A stretch of 64,000 bases of DNA from Alloyangia pacifica (GCF_020524285.1 NZ_JAIVKX010000007.1:62001-126000); one strand, 5' to 3'. Shown: positions 9,497-18,668, counted from the stretch's first letter. The notes: generated by a model from the sequence alone, not told the origin. Made by a program: numbers and translations.

Positions 9497-10345
9497 TCAA
9501 TCCTTGAGCGGCGTTTCCTTGGCGTTGAGCGCGTCGGCGAGACGATGCGCCGCAGATCCCGGGCGCAGCGGCTTTTGCTGGCTCTCGTCGGGTGCCCAGC
9601 CGGTCAGGGTGACCAGCTCGTAGGTGGCGGAAATCCTGCCGTCGGGGCGGGTGTAGCTCGCGGCGTAGATCTCGGCGGTGCGCAGCAGCAGCGCGCGGCG
9701 GGTGGGCCGGCGCAGCCGGGCGGAAAGCGCATTGGCCTCGCCCATGGCGCGCAGGTCGCGCATCAGGTGCAGCGCGCTCTCGTAGCTGACATCGAGCGGC
9801 AGCGAGTCCGCCACCGGCAGCGCCAGGCCCGCGCGTTGCAGCAGCGCGCCAAGGTCGCGAATCTCGCCCATCGGCAGCACGCGGGGCGAGAGCCCGCCGG
9901 TCACCTCGATCTCGGCCTGCCCCATCGCGGCGCGCAGCTCGGAGAGCGTCTCGCCGCCGAAGGCGATGGTCAGGCAGAGCCCGTCTGCCTGCAGCGCGCG
10001 GCGGCACTGGATGAGCTGGCCCACCGGGTCGTTCGCCCAGTGCAGGGCGAGCGCGTGGATCACCAGGTCATGTGCGCCGACTTCGAGATCGAGCACCTCG
10101 TCATCGCGGACGACCTTGGCGCCGGGCAGGGCGCCGTCCCAGACCTCGGGGAAGGGGGTGACGATGGCCGGGGATTTGAACTCCCTGTTAACCATCATCA
10201 GCCGATCCTGCGCCTCGTCCCGCGCGGCTTCATGCAGGAACATGGCGCGCGCGACATCCGGGGCGCGGCGCGCGCGGGCGCGGTTGCGCGCGAGGGCGGC
10301 GCGGTCGATGAGCTGCGGAGCCTGGCTTGGAACGGGGCTGGACAT
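9497..10345 (-). CDS. NDUFAF5/BioC-like methyltransferase-fold protein with a degenerate SAM site
   Basis: A 282-residue protein whose C-terminal half closely follows the pattern I recall for NDUFAF5, the complex I assembly factor: GGETLSELR, GGLSPRVLPMGEIRDLGALLQRAG, MRDLRAMGE and LTGWAPDESQQKP. The middle has the expected HALALHWANDP strand. The usual glycine-rich SAM-binding loop (D-x-G-x-G-x-G) is absent from the expected place; residues around 52-75 read VNREFKSPAIVTPFP with no such loop. It may therefore have lost methyltransfer, or act otherwise; NDUFAF5 itself is described as an arginine hydroxylase. It is transcribed away from comF. Confidence 0.75.
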   Translation of the reverse strand: MSSPVPSQAPQLIDRAALARNRARARRAPDVARAMFLHEAARDEAQDRLMMVNREFKSPAIVTPFPEVWDGALPGAKVVRDDEVLDLEVGAHDLVIHALALHWANDPVGQLIQCRRALQADGLCLTIAFGGETLSELRAAMGQAEIEVTGGLSPRVLPMGEIRDLGALLQRAGLALPVADSLPLDVSYESALHLMRDLRAMGEANALSARLRRPTRRALLLRTAEIYAASYTRPDGRISATYELVTLTGWAPDESQQKPLRPGSAAHRLADALNAKETPLKD

Positions 10346-10359
10346 GGGGGCTAGATAGG

Positions 10360-11091
10360 GTGCGGCAGGAACGGTTGCAAACCTTGTTGCGCGGGGCGCT
10401 GCGGCTTGTCTACCCGCCGCGCTGCCTGATCTGCGGCGGGCTTGTGGAAAGCGACCACGGTCTCTGCGGTCCCTGCTGGCGCGACACGACCTTTCTCGGC
10501 GGGCTCTGCTGCGACCTGTGCGGCGCGCCCCTGCCGGGTCAGTCGGAAGTGGCCGAGGTCTGCGATGACTGCCGCGCGCTGGGGCGCCCCTGGGAGCGCG
10601 GCCGCGCGGCGCTGCTCTACAAGGGCAACGGCCGCAAGCTGACGCTGCTGCTCAAACACGCCGACCGGACCGACATCGCGCGGCCCGCAGCGCGCTGGAT
10701 GGCGCGCGGGCTGCAGGGCCTCGACGGCGACACGCTGGTGGTGCCGGTGCCGCTGCATCTGCGCCGCCACCTGCGCCGCCGCTACAACCAGTCGGCGCTG
10801 CTGGGCGCGGCGCTGGCCCGCGAGCTGGGGCTGCGGCATGCGCCCGATGCCCTGCGCCGCACCCGTGCCACCCCGCCCCTCGACGGCAAGGGACGCGAGG
10901 AACGCTTTCGGGCGCTAGAAGACGCGATTGGCGTTTCCGGGCGCGTCGAGCTTCACGGGCGTCCGATCCTGCTCGTCGATGACGTTCTGACGTCCGGGGC
11001 GACGCTTTCCGCAGCGTCGCGGGCCTGCAAAGCGGCAGGGGCGGCACAGGTGATGGTCTCGGTACTGGCGCGCGTTGCAAAGGATACCTAA
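10360..11091 (+). CDS. comF: ComF family phosphoribosyltransferase-like protein
   Basis: A 243-residue ComF-type protein. The N-terminus has a zinc-finger-like set of cysteines (PPRCLICGG, HGLCGPC, CCDLCGAPL, VCDDC), followed by a phosphoribosyltransferase fold with VPVPLHLRRHLRRRYNQS and the PRPP-binding loop ILLVDDVLTSGAT. ComF proteins are linked to DNA uptake and processing, but many alphaproteobacteria carry them without known competence. I take the GTG at 10360 as start; a TTG at 10327 is also in frame but would overlap the divergent gene. It heads the run comF-grxC-nitrilase-marR. Confidence 0.85.
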   Translation: MRQERLQTLLRGALRLVYPPRCLICGGLVESDHGLCGPCWRDTTFLGGLCCDLCGAPLPGQSEVAEVCDDCRALGRPWERGRAALLYKGNGRKLTLLLKHADRTDIARPAARWMARGLQGLDGDTLVVPVPLHLRRHLRRRYNQSALLGAALARELGLRHAPDALRRTRATPPLDGKGREERFRALEDAIGVSGRVELHGRPILLVDDVLTSGATLSAASRACKAAGAAQVMVSVLARVAKDT

Positions 11092-11135
11092 ATCCCTGAA
11101 AGATGGGCTGCCAGCCCGCCGGAAAGGGAAACCGA

Positions 11136-11393
11136 ATGAAACCGATCGAAATCTACACCACGCCCACCTGCGGCTTCTGCGTTGCCGCCAAGCGGCTGCT
11201 CACCCAGAAGGGCGCAGAGTTCACCGAGATCAACGTGGCTGCCGCGCCCGAGCGCCGCGCCGAGATGACCCAGCGCGCGAAGGGTGGCCGCACCGTGCCG
11301 CAGATCTTCGTGGGCGAGACCCACGTCGGCGGCTGCGACGAGCTTTACGCTATGGAGCGTGACGGCAAGCTCGACCCGCTGCTCGCGGGCTGA
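11136..11393 (+). CDS. grxC: glutaredoxin 3
   Basis: An 85-residue dithiol glutaredoxin. The active site is C12-G-F-C15, a variant of the usual CPYC. The glutathione-binding TVPQIFVGETHVGGCDEL is intact. It reduces protein disulfides and glutathione mixed disulfides in the cytoplasm. The start at 11136 follows a GGAAAGGG ribosome site. It lies 44 bases after comF and 12 bases before the nitrilase-family gene, consistent with one transcript. Confidence 0.93.
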   Translation: MKPIEIYTTPTCGFCVAAKRLLTQKGAEFTEINVAAAPERRAEMTQRAKGGRTVPQIFVGETHVGGCDELYAMERDGKLDPLLAG

Positions 11394-11405
11394 CGGACCC
11401 GGGCG

Positions 11406-12239
11406 ATGAAGGCCGCGCTGCTGCAGATCACCTCGTCGGACGATCCGGCGGAGAATCTCGGGACCGTCCGCGCGATGATGCGCGAGGCGGCCGGGCAGGG
11501 CGCGGGGTTCATCCTGACGCCGGAGGTCACCAATTGCGTCTCCTCGAGCCGCAAGCACCAGCAGGCGGTGCTGCGGCCCGAGAGCGAGGATCAGACTCTC
11601 GCCGGGCTGCGCGCCGAGGCGAAGGCGCTTGGCGTCTGGCTGCTGATCGGCTCGCTGGCCGTGACGTCCGAACCGCCCGAGACCCGCTTCGCCAACCGCA
11701 GCTTCCTGATCACGCCGCAGGGCGAGATCGCCGCGCGCTACGACAAGATCCACATGTTCGACGTGCAGGTGACCGAGACCGAAACCTACCGCGAGTCCGA
11801 CGGCTTCGCGCCCGGTGACCGGGCGGTGGCGGTCGAGACGCCCTTCGGCACGCTCGGACTGTCGATCTGCTATGACGTTCGCTTCGCCTATCTCTACCGC
11901 GCGCTGGCCCATGCCGGGGCGCAGATCCTGACGGTGCCGGCGGCCTTTTCGCCCGCCACCGGCCCGGGCCATTGGGAGCCGCTGCTGCGCGCCCGCGCCA
12001 TCGAGACCGGATCGTGGGTGCTGGCCCCGGCGCAATGCGGATCGCACAAGGTCTCCGAGGGCAAGCCGCGCCGCACGCATGGCCATTCGCTGGTGATCTC
12101 GCCCTGGGGCGAGGTCATCGCCGATGGCGGCGCCGCGCCGGGCATCATCTACGCCGAAATCGACCTCGCGCAGTCCGACAAGGCGCGCGCGCAAATCCCG
12201 GTCCTGAGCCACGACCGCGTCTTCGAGGGCCCCGCATGA
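11406..12239 (+). CDS. carbon-nitrogen hydrolase (nitrilase superfamily, Nit/omega-amidase-like)
   Basis: A 277-residue member of the nitrilase superfamily with the full catalytic triad: Glu40 (TPEVTN), Lys114 (YDKIHMFD) and Cys155 (LSICYDVRF). The KIHMFD and YDVRF contexts match the Nit1/Nit2 branch, whose members hydrolyse omega-amides or deaminated glutathione. The latter would suit its place next to a glutaredoxin gene, but substrate assignment is inference. Its stop overlaps the next start in an ATGA junction, indicating translational coupling. Confidence 0.88.
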   Translation: MKAALLQITSSDDPAENLGTVRAMMREAAGQGAGFILTPEVTNCVSSSRKHQQAVLRPESEDQTLAGLRAEAKALGVWLLIGSLAVTSEPPETRFANRSFLITPQGEIAARYDKIHMFDVQVTETETYRESDGFAPGDRAVAVETPFGTLGLSICYDVRFAYLYRALAHAGAQILTVPAAFSPATGPGHWEPLLRARAIETGSWVLAPAQCGSHKVSEGKPRRTHGHSLVISPWGEVIADGGAAPGIIYAEIDLAQSDKARAQIPVLSHDRVFEGPA

Positions 12240-12679
12240 CGTCTTCCCCCGCAGATGCGCTTGCCATCTCGCTGTTCAGCGAGCTGCTGACCGCCGACCA
12301 GCTCTTGCGCAACCGGCTGACCCGCGTGCTGCCCGACCGCATGGAAATCTCGCATTTCTCGGTGCTCAACCATCTGGCCCGGGTGCAGAACGAGCGCAGC
12401 CCGGCGCAGCTTGCGCGCAGCTTCCACGTCACCCGCGGCGCGATGACCAACACGCTCACCAAGCTGGAGATCGCCGGCTACGTGCACATCCGCCCCGACT
12501 GGGACGATGCGCGGCGCAAGATGGTGGCGATCAGCCCCGCCGGAAAGCGCGCGCGAGAGGCGGCGCTGGCGGCGATGGCGCCGGTGATCTCGGAAATGGT
12601 CAAGGACCTGGGGGTCGACAAGGTGCGCGCGGCGCTGCCGGTGCTGCGCGAATTGCGCCTGAAGCTCGAGGCGGATTGA
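12236..12679 (+). CDS. MarR family transcriptional regulator
   Basis: A 147-residue winged-helix protein. The recognition helix region reads SPAQLARSFHVTRGAMTNTLTKLE, followed by the wing pattern DWDDARRKMVAISPAGKRAREAAL, typical of MarR dimers. Its ATG overlaps the nitrilase stop by 4 bases, so it is probably the last gene of the comF-grxC-nitrilase operon. The ligand and target genes are unknown. A GGGTCA/TGACCC hairpin at 12703-12717 lies just downstream. Confidence 0.88.
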   Translation: MTSSPADALAISLFSELLTADQLLRNRLTRVLPDRMEISHFSVLNHLARVQNERSPAQLARSFHVTRGAMTNTLTKLEIAGYVHIRPDWDDARRKMVAISPAGKRAREAALAAMAPVISEMVKDLGVDKVRAALPVLRELRLKLEAD

Positions 12680-12872
12680 GCCGGACGCGGCCCGCCGCGG
12701 CAGGGTCATGCTGACCCAGCGTCACCTATTTTCTGGAAATTTGCCGAAAATCTATGCAAGCTGAGGGGGACTCGGAGTTGTCCGTTCACCTTTTCAGTTC
12801 GCGTGTCACAAAGAAATTCGCCTCCGGTGTCGCCTATCCGAAAGTGTAGGTCAGCAACAACAGGAGGGCGGA

Positions 12873-14216
12873 ATGAGCGCCACAAGCACGAAACTCTCTT
12901 TGACCACCAAGGTGATGATCGGCATGGGGGCGGGCTTCGTCCTCGGCGTGATCCTGAACATGCTGCAGATCGGCTGGATCAACACCAATATCGTCGGCGG
13001 CTTCTTCGGCATGGTCGGACGCATGTTCGTCAACGCGTTGCAGATGCTCGTAGTGCCGCTGGTCTTCTTCTCGCTGATCTGTGGCGTCGCAGGCATCGGC
13101 GACATCCGCATTCTCGGGCGGGTCGGCGGGCGCTCCTTCGCGCTCTACCTGCTGACCACCGCCACGGCGATCGCCGTGGCGATCCTGATCGCGCTGGTCG
13201 TCGCGCCGGGCACCGGTTTCACCATCGAGGGCGTCGATACTTCGGGCGTCACCGGCAAGGAGGCCCCGACGGTCTGGGAGACCTTCGCCGCCATCGTGCC
13301 GCGCAACCCCGTGGCCTCCTTCGCGGCGGGCGAGATGCTGCAGATCATCTTCTACACCATCATCCTCGGCGTCGCGGCGCTGATGCTCGGTGAGCGCTCG
13401 ACCACTTTCGTCGATGCCTGCGAGTACATGAACGAGCTAATGATGAAGGTCGTCGAGATCGTCATGGCCTTTGCGCCCTACGGCGTCTTCTGCCTGATCG
13501 CCAAGACCTTCACCGAGCAGGGCATCGGGCTGTTCCTGCCGGTGATGACCTACGTGCTTGTGCTGGTCGGGGCGCTGCTGCTGCACCTCTTCGTGACGCT
13601 GATGTTCTATCTCAAGGTCTTCTCCGGCCTCGATCCCTTCATGTTCATGCGCAAGATCCGCCCGGCGCAGATCTTCGCCTTCTCCACCGCCTCGTCCAAC
13701 GCCACGATCCCCGTCACCCTGCGCGCGGTGACCGAGCGCATGGGGGTGAAAAACTCGGTGGCGTCCTTCACCGTGCCCTTCGGCGCGACGATCAACATGG
13801 ACGGCACGGCGATCATGCAGGGCGTGGCGACGGTGTTCCTCGCCAATGTCTACGGCATCGACCTCGGGATCGGCGGCTACCTGACGGTGATCGGCATGGC
13901 GGTGCTGGCGTCGATCGGCACTGCGGGCGTGCCAGGTGTCGGCATGGTGATGCTGACCATGGTGCTGGGGCAGGTCGGCCTGCCGATCGAGGGCATCGCG
14001 CTGATCCTCGGGGTGGACCGGTTGATGGACATGATCCGCACTGCGGTGAACATCACCGGCGACGCGGTGGTCACCGCGATCGTCGCCAAGACCGAGGGGC
14101 AGATCGACATGGATGTCTACCGCGATCCGACGGCGGGCGTGGTGATCGACGATCTGCACATCGACCCCGAGGCCGAGGCCGAGCTTGCGGCCCACGCGCA
14201 ACGGCCGGCGGAGTAG
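12873..14216 (+). CDS. dicarboxylate/amino acid:cation symporter (DAACS/SLC1 family)
   Basis: A 447-residue secondary transporter of the glutamate/dicarboxylate symporter family. Diagnostic signatures are the serine-rich re-entrant loop FSTASSNATIPVT, the NMDGTAIMQG motif on the substrate- and sodium-binding helix, and GVDRLMDMIRTAVNITGD in the last helix. GltP-, DctA- and neutral-amino-acid carriers all share these, so the substrate is not fixed. AGGAGGGCGGA gives a strong ribosome site. The 193-base upstream gap presumably holds its promoter. Confidence 0.9.
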   Translation: MSATSTKLSLTTKVMIGMGAGFVLGVILNMLQIGWINTNIVGGFFGMVGRMFVNALQMLVVPLVFFSLICGVAGIGDIRILGRVGGRSFALYLLTTATAIAVAILIALVVAPGTGFTIEGVDTSGVTGKEAPTVWETFAAIVPRNPVASFAAGEMLQIIFYTIILGVAALMLGERSTTFVDACEYMNELMMKVVEIVMAFAPYGVFCLIAKTFTEQGIGLFLPVMTYVLVLVGALLLHLFVTLMFYLKVFSGLDPFMFMRKIRPAQIFAFSTASSNATIPVTLRAVTERMGVKNSVASFTVPFGATINMDGTAIMQGVATVFLANVYGIDLGIGGYLTVIGMAVLASIGTAGVPGVGMVMLTMVLGQVGLPIEGIALILGVDRLMDMIRTAVNITGDAVVTAIVAKTEGQIDMDVYRDPTAGVVIDDLHIDPEAEAELAAHAQRPAE

Positions 14217-14233
14217 GGCCAGGGGCATCGGTA

Positions 14234-14271
14234 GCCGCGCAGCGCCTGCCCGCGGGGAGGCGCTGCGCGGC
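14234..14271. terminator. terminator hairpin between the symporter gene and ubiG
   Basis: A perfect 14-bp GC-rich stem (14234-14247 with 14258-14271) and a 10-base loop between two convergent genes. Only a weak T-rich stretch follows on the plus strand. Confidence 0.75.
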
Positions 14272-14302
14272 GGCTTCGTCTTGATTCCGCGAGACGGTGT
14301 CC

Positions 14303-15043
14303 TCAGCCCCTGGGCTTCAACGCCGCCGTCACGTAGTTCACCGACAGGTCCCGGTCCGAGATCGACCAGCGCCAGCTCACCGGGTTGAACACGTAGCCCT
14401 TGCGGTCCACCGGCTCGAGCCCCGCCGTGCGCATCAGCTCGTAAAGCTCGTCCGGGGTGATGAACTTGGCCCAGTCGTGGGTGCCCTTGGGCAGCCAGCG
14501 CATCACCCATTCGGCGCCGACGATGGCCATGGCGAAGCTCTTGGCGTTGCGGTTGATCGTCGAGCACAGGTGCAGCCCGCCGGGCTTCAGCAGGTCGTGG
14601 CAGGCATTCAGGTAGGCCTGCGGGTCGGCCACATGCTCGACCACCTCCATGTTCAGCACCACGTCGAACTGTTCGCCCGCTTCGGCCAGCGCCTCGGCGG
14701 TGGAGAAGCGGTAGTCGATCTCCAGCCCCGACTGCTCGGCATGGGTCTGCGCCACCGGGATGTTGCGCTCGGCGGCATCGACGCCGACGATCTCGGCCCC
14801 GAGCCGCGCCATCGGCTCGCAGAGCAGCCCGCCGCCGCAGCCGATGTCGAGGATGCGCAGCCCCTCGAAGGGACGCGGCGTCGCAAGGTCGCGATCGAAC
14901 TCGCCGGCAATCTGCGTCGTGATATAATCGAGACGCACCGGGTTCATCATGTGCAGCGGCTTGAACTTTCCGTTCGGGTCCCACCATTCTGCCGCCATGG
15001 CTTCGAACTTGGCGACTTCGGACGGATCGACGGTCAGGGTCAT
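14303..15043 (-). CDS. ubiG: ubiquinone biosynthesis O-methyltransferase
   Basis: A 246-residue SAM-dependent enzyme that performs both O-methylations of the ubiquinone ring. The N-terminal [23 protein letters not shown] segment (two adjacent halves of the family signature) is diagnostic of UbiG. Motif [14 protein letters not shown] is intact, followed by IVGVDAAE and NMEVVEHV. The C-terminal [16 protein letters not shown] tail is usual in this group. The start at 15043 is the first Met that gives the standard N-terminus; the longer open frame upstream on this strand is only the reverse of the pip gene. Confidence 0.93.
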   Translation of the reverse strand: MTLTVDPSEVAKFEAMAAEWWDPNGKFKPLHMMNPVRLDYITTQIAGEFDRDLATPRPFEGLRILDIGCGGGLLCEPMARLGAEIVGVDAAERNIPVAQTHAEQSGLEIDYRFSTAEALAEAGEQFDVVLNMEVVEHVADPQAYLNACHDLLKPGGLHLCSTINRNAKSFAMAIVGAEWVMRWLPKGTHDWAKFITPDELYELMRTAGLEPVDRKGYVFNPVSWRWSISDRDLSVNYVTAALKPRG

Positions 15044-15094
15044 AGTGCAGGTATCCCGTTTTCTTTTGGGCTCATTAGCCAATATAGAGGTTCC

Positions 15095-16093
15095 ATGGAC
15101 AAATACCCGGGCCAAAAGAGCGCAGTGCAACATCTCTATCCCGCGATCGACCCGTTCGACCAGCGCATGCTCGACGTGGGCGACGGGCACAAGCTCTATG
15201 TAGAGCAATGCGGTAACCCGTCCGGCATTCCCGTGATCGTGCTGCACGGCGGCCCCGGTGGCGGCTGCAGCCCGGCGATGCGGCGCTATTTCGATCCGGA
15301 TGTCTACCGCGTGGTGCTCTTCGACCAGCGCGGCTGCGGGCGCTCCACGCCGCATGCCAGCGTCGAGAACAACACCACCTGGCATCTCGTCGCCGACATC
15401 GAGAACATCCGCGAGACGCTGGAGATCGACAAGTTCATCGTCTTCGGCGGCAGCTGGGGTGCAACGCTCTCGCTGGTCTACGGCATCAGCCACCCCGAGC
15501 GGGTGCGCCAGCTTGTGCTGCGCGGCGTCTTCATGATGACCCAGGCCGAGCTCGACTGGTTCTACGGCGGCGGCGCCGGGCAGTTCTGGCCCGAGACCTG
15601 GGCGCGTTTCGAGAGCCTGATCCCGGAAGGGGAGCGCGGCGATCTCGTCGGCGCCTACCACCGGCGGCTGTTCTCCGGCGACCTGCGCGAGGAAGTGCGC
15701 TTCGCCCGCGCCTGGTCGTCCTGGGAAAACGCTTTGGCCTCGGTCTATTCCAACGGCCACGGCGGCGAGGCCCCGGCGGAATACGCCCGCGCCTTCGCCC
15801 GGCTGGAGAACCACTATTTCGTCAACGCGGGGTTCCTCGAACAGGACGGCTGGATCCTTGACAACGTCGACCGGCTGCGTGGCATTCCCGGGGTCATCGT
15901 GCAGGGCCGCTACGACATGATCTGCCCGCCGCGCCGCGCCTGGGAGCTGTCGCGGGCCTGGCCCGAGGCCGAGCTGCGGATGATCCGCAACGCCGGGCAC
16001 GCGCTCTCAGAGCCCGGCATCAGCGCCGAGCTGGTGCGGGTGATGGACCAGATCGCCCTGCTCGAGAGCCTGCCGAACCGGCACGAGGGCTGA
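15095..16093 (+). CDS. pip: proline iminopeptidase
   Basis: A 332-residue alpha/beta hydrolase of peptidase family S33 that removes N-terminal proline from peptides. Signatures are the oxyanion loop [20 protein letters not shown], the nucleophile elbow [10 protein letters not shown], the acid in GRYDMICP and the base in NAGHALSEP. Length is normal for Pip. It is divergent from ubiG with 51 bases between the starts, so their promoters overlap. Confidence 0.92.
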   Translation: MDKYPGQKSAVQHLYPAIDPFDQRMLDVGDGHKLYVEQCGNPSGIPVIVLHGGPGGGCSPAMRRYFDPDVYRVVLFDQRGCGRSTPHASVENNTTWHLVADIENIRETLEIDKFIVFGGSWGATLSLVYGISHPERVRQLVLRGVFMMTQAELDWFYGGGAGQFWPETWARFESLIPEGERGDLVGAYHRRLFSGDLREEVRFARAWSSWENALASVYSNGHGGEAPAEYARAFARLENHYFVNAGFLEQDGWILDNVDRLRGIPGVIVQGRYDMICPPRRAWELSRAWPEAELRMIRNAGHALSEPGISAELVRVMDQIALLESLPNRHEG

Positions 16094-16214
16094 TTGTGTC
16101 ACCCGATGGCGGAGGTTTGACCGGGACGCAGCGGAGCTGCTGTTGCACCCGGCCCGGTCGCCGTGCAGAGTGAGCGCCGCAAGAGACACGAAGCCCAGGG
16201 GAGCGCCCCGCACC

Positions 16215-17753
16215 ATGACCGTCATCCGCCGCCGCCGCGTGCTGCAATCGGCCCTCGCCGCCGCCGTCCTCGGCGCGTCGGGACTGGCCGGGGGCGGCGC
16301 CGTGGCGGGCGCCACGCGCGGCGGCTACTTCCGCGCCGCGCTCGGCGGTGCACGCGGCACCGACGGCTGGGATGCACGGACGCATGCCGGGCTCTTCATG
16401 AGCGCCGCGGCGCAGGGCGCGGTCTTCGACACGCTGACCGAGGTCGGTGCCGACGGCGCGCTGCGCGGCGAGCTGGCGACCGGCTGGAGCGCCTCGCCCG
16501 ATGCCCGTGTCTGGACCTTCGACCTGCGTCCCGGCGTGCGCTTCCACAACGGCAAGGCGTTCGGCGCAGAGGACGTGCTGGCCTCGCTCGCGCTGCACCG
16601 GGATGCGGCCTCTCCGGCTCGGCCCATCGTCGCCGAGATCGCGGAGATGCGCGCCACCGCGCCGCATCAGGTGCAATTCACCCTCGCCACCGGAAACGCC
16701 GATTTCCCCTACCTGCTCGCCGACTACCACCTGCTGATCTACCCCGCCGGGCAGATCGCGGAGGCCATGGCAAAGGGCATCGGCACCGGTCTCTACCGCG
16801 TCGAGCGTTTCGAGCCGGGCCGCCGCTTCATCGGCCGCAGGGTCGCCGAGCACTACAAGGATGGCCGCGCGGGCTGGTTCGACGGTGTGGATTTCCTCGC
16901 CATGAACGACCCCCGCGAGCGGCTCGACGCCCTGCGGTCCGGCCGCGTCGACGCCATCGACCGGCTGCCGGCGTCCGAGGCCGGTGTGCTCGAGGCCGAG
17001 CCGCGCTTCACGGTGCAGAGCCTCGCCGGCAACCAGCACTACGGCTTCGCGCTGCGCACCGATCTTGCGCCCTTTGCCGATCCGCACCTGCGGCAGGCGC
17101 TGAAGGCGGCGGTCGATCGCGAGGCGATGGTCGCCGAGATCCTGCACGGGCACGGCAGCATCGGGCAGGACAGCCCGATCGGCCCCGCCAACCCCTATTT
17201 CGCCGCGCTGGAACCGCAGGGCTTCGATCCGGACCGCGCCCGCTGGCACCTCGCGCAGGCGGGTCACGACGGCATCGCCCTGCCGATGCTGGTCTCCGAG
17301 GCGGCTTTCGACGGCGCCACCCGCGCCGCGGAGCTCTACCGCGAGAGCGCGGCGCAGGCCGGGATCACGCTCGAGCTGCGCACTCTCCCCGCCGAAACGA
17401 GCTGGCCGCGCGCCAGCGCCGGGTTCCGCGCCGGTGGCTGGTCGGGCCGTGCCACCGAGGATTGGGCGTTTTCCACCGTTCTCACCGAAACCGCGCCGTG
17501 GAATGCCACGCGCGGCGGTTCGGGCCGGTTCGGAGATCTGCTGCGCGAGGCACGCGCCGAGTTCGACAGCGCCCGCCGCGCCGAGCTCTATGCCGAGATG
17601 CAGCGCCTCAGCCGCGACGAGGGCGGGCTGATCCTGCCGATGTACGCCAACCACCTGCAGGCGCATTCGGCGCGCATCGCCACGCCCGCGCGCGTCGGCG
17701 CCATGCGCGCGATGGACGACTCGCGCATGGCCGAAAGGTGGTGGATGGCCTGA
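16215..17753 (+). CDS. ABC transporter substrate-binding protein, peptide/family 5 type (orphan)
   Basis: A 512-residue extracytoplasmic solute-binding protein. The start at 16215 gives a twin-arginine-like signal (IRRRRVLQSALAAAVLG). The family 5 pattern is clear: VFDTLTEV, WTFDLRPGVRFHNGKAFGAEDV, a central YGFALRTDLAPFADPHLRQALKAAVDRE and a C-terminal ILPMYANHLQAHS. Such proteins deliver peptides or related solutes to a Dpp/Opp-type importer. No permease or ATPase genes lie beside it, which is unusual, so its transporter must be elsewhere or it acts alone. Confidence 0.85.
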   Translation: MTVIRRRRVLQSALAAAVLGASGLAGGGAVAGATRGGYFRAALGGARGTDGWDARTHAGLFMSAAAQGAVFDTLTEVGADGALRGELATGWSASPDARVWTFDLRPGVRFHNGKAFGAEDVLASLALHRDAASPARPIVAEIAEMRATAPHQVQFTLATGNADFPYLLADYHLLIYPAGQIAEAMAKGIGTGLYRVERFEPGRRFIGRRVAEHYKDGRAGWFDGVDFLAMNDPRERLDALRSGRVDAIDRLPASEAGVLEAEPRFTVQSLAGNQHYGFALRTDLAPFADPHLRQALKAAVDREAMVAEILHGHGSIGQDSPIGPANPYFAALEPQGFDPDRARWHLAQAGHDGIALPMLVSEAAFDGATRAAELYRESAAQAGITLELRTLPAETSWPRASAGFRAGGWSGRATEDWAFSTVLTETAPWNATRGGSGRFGDLLREARAEFDSARRAELYAEMQRLSRDEGGLILPMYANHLQAHSARIATPARVGAMRAMDDSRMAERWWMA

Positions 17754-17770
17754 GGCGCCCGGCGCCAGCG

Positions 17771-18448
17771 TCACAGCTTGTCGTCGTAGTCCGAGACCAG
17801 CAGGTGCAGCGGCGCCTCGTCTTCCTCGATCTCCGAGAACCGCCCCAGCGGCTCGGCGAAGACATTGTCGGTCAGATCGTCGTTGACCGTCGAGACCTCG
17901 CCGATCAGCACGTCGCTGCCCTCGCCCCAGAATGCATGCCAGGTGGTCGGGAACAGCGTCACCGACTCGCCCGGCGCCAGCTTCAGGTGGCCACCCGCGG
18001 GCAGCGTCCGCTCCATGCCGTCACAGAGCACGGTGACCTCGGCGTCGCGGTCGATCTCTCCCTCGGGCTTGGCGGTGAAGAGCTCCAGCACCAGCGTGCC
18101 GCCGCCGCGGTTGATGATGTCCTCGACCTTCAGATCGTGGCGGTGCATCGGGCTGAGCTGGTTCTGCCGCGAGATCATGATCTTCTCGGCGTAGAGCATG
18201 GCGCTGCGCTGGCCCAGATCGGCATTGAGACCGTTGCGCGTGGTGAAGAGGAAGAGGCCCAGCTCGTCGAATCTTCCGCCGCCGTAGTCGGTCACGTCCC
18301 AGCCCATGCGGCGACGCTTGATCTCGCCGTGCTCCGCCTTCTTCAGCCCCTCGGGGGTGAGATAGGCAAAGGGCGGCAGGCTGTAGCCGTGGCTGCGAAT
18401 GAAGGCCTCGCTGGCACGCAGGATCTCGTTGACGTGGGAACGTTTCAT
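17771..18448 (-). CDS. D-lyxose/D-mannose family sugar isomerase
   Basis: A 225-residue cupin-fold protein matching the D-lyxose ketol-isomerase family. Metal ligands are visible in SPMHRHDLKVED (two His and a Glu) and in FPTTWHAFWGEG (a later His). The N-terminal MKRSHVNEILRASEAFIRSHG also fits the family. Members interconvert D-lyxose and D-xylulose, or mannose and fructose. It stands alone, converging on the orphan binding-protein gene with only 17 bases between stop codons. No other sugar catabolism gene is nearby. Confidence 0.85.
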   Translation of the reverse strand: MKRSHVNEILRASEAFIRSHGYSLPPFAYLTPEGLKKAEHGEIKRRRMGWDVTDYGGGRFDELGLFLFTTRNGLNADLGQRSAMLYAEKIMISRQNQLSPMHRHDLKVEDIINRGGGTLVLELFTAKPEGEIDRDAEVTVLCDGMERTLPAGGHLKLAPGESVTLFPTTWHAFWGEGSDVLIGEVSTVNDDLTDNVFAEPLGRFSEIEEDEAPLHLLVSDYDDKL

Positions 18449-18518
18449 CGCCGGTCTCCTCTTCGGGATGCTGGGGCGACGATAGCCGGAGGGTGGGCGC
18501 AGCGGTAGGGGCAGGACG

Positions 18519-18595
18519 CCTCCGGCGGGCGTATTTGGAAAGAGAAGAAGCAGGGCGGTGTTCGCCCTTCTTCTCTTCGGAAATACGCCGGGGGG
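18519..18595. repeat. dispersed TATTT-core intergenic element, two copies in inverted orientation
   Basis: The 220-base gap between the lyxose isomerase and hslU genes holds CCTCCGGCGGG, then GTATTT and an AGAGAAGAAG tail (18519-18550). It is followed by the same unit inverted (18568-18595). The arms pair over about 27 positions with few mismatches, and the tip is a GGGCG/CGCCC hairpin at 18553-18567. Single relatives occur at 35280 and 50100. It probably belongs to a Rhodobacterales intergenic repeat class and may also end transcription of both neighbours. Confidence 0.75.
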
Positions 18596-18668
18596 TGTGG
18601 GGGGCTGGCCCTCCCACGAAAAGGCGCGGCATGGGGGCTGCGCGGGGCGGTCCCGCGCAGCCTGAAGG

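Noticed and set aside
15044-16000. Minus-strand open frame continuing upstream of ubiG for over 300 codons
   Set aside because: It is the reverse of the well-supported pip gene; the UbiG N-terminus begins at 15043 and the extension has no family features.
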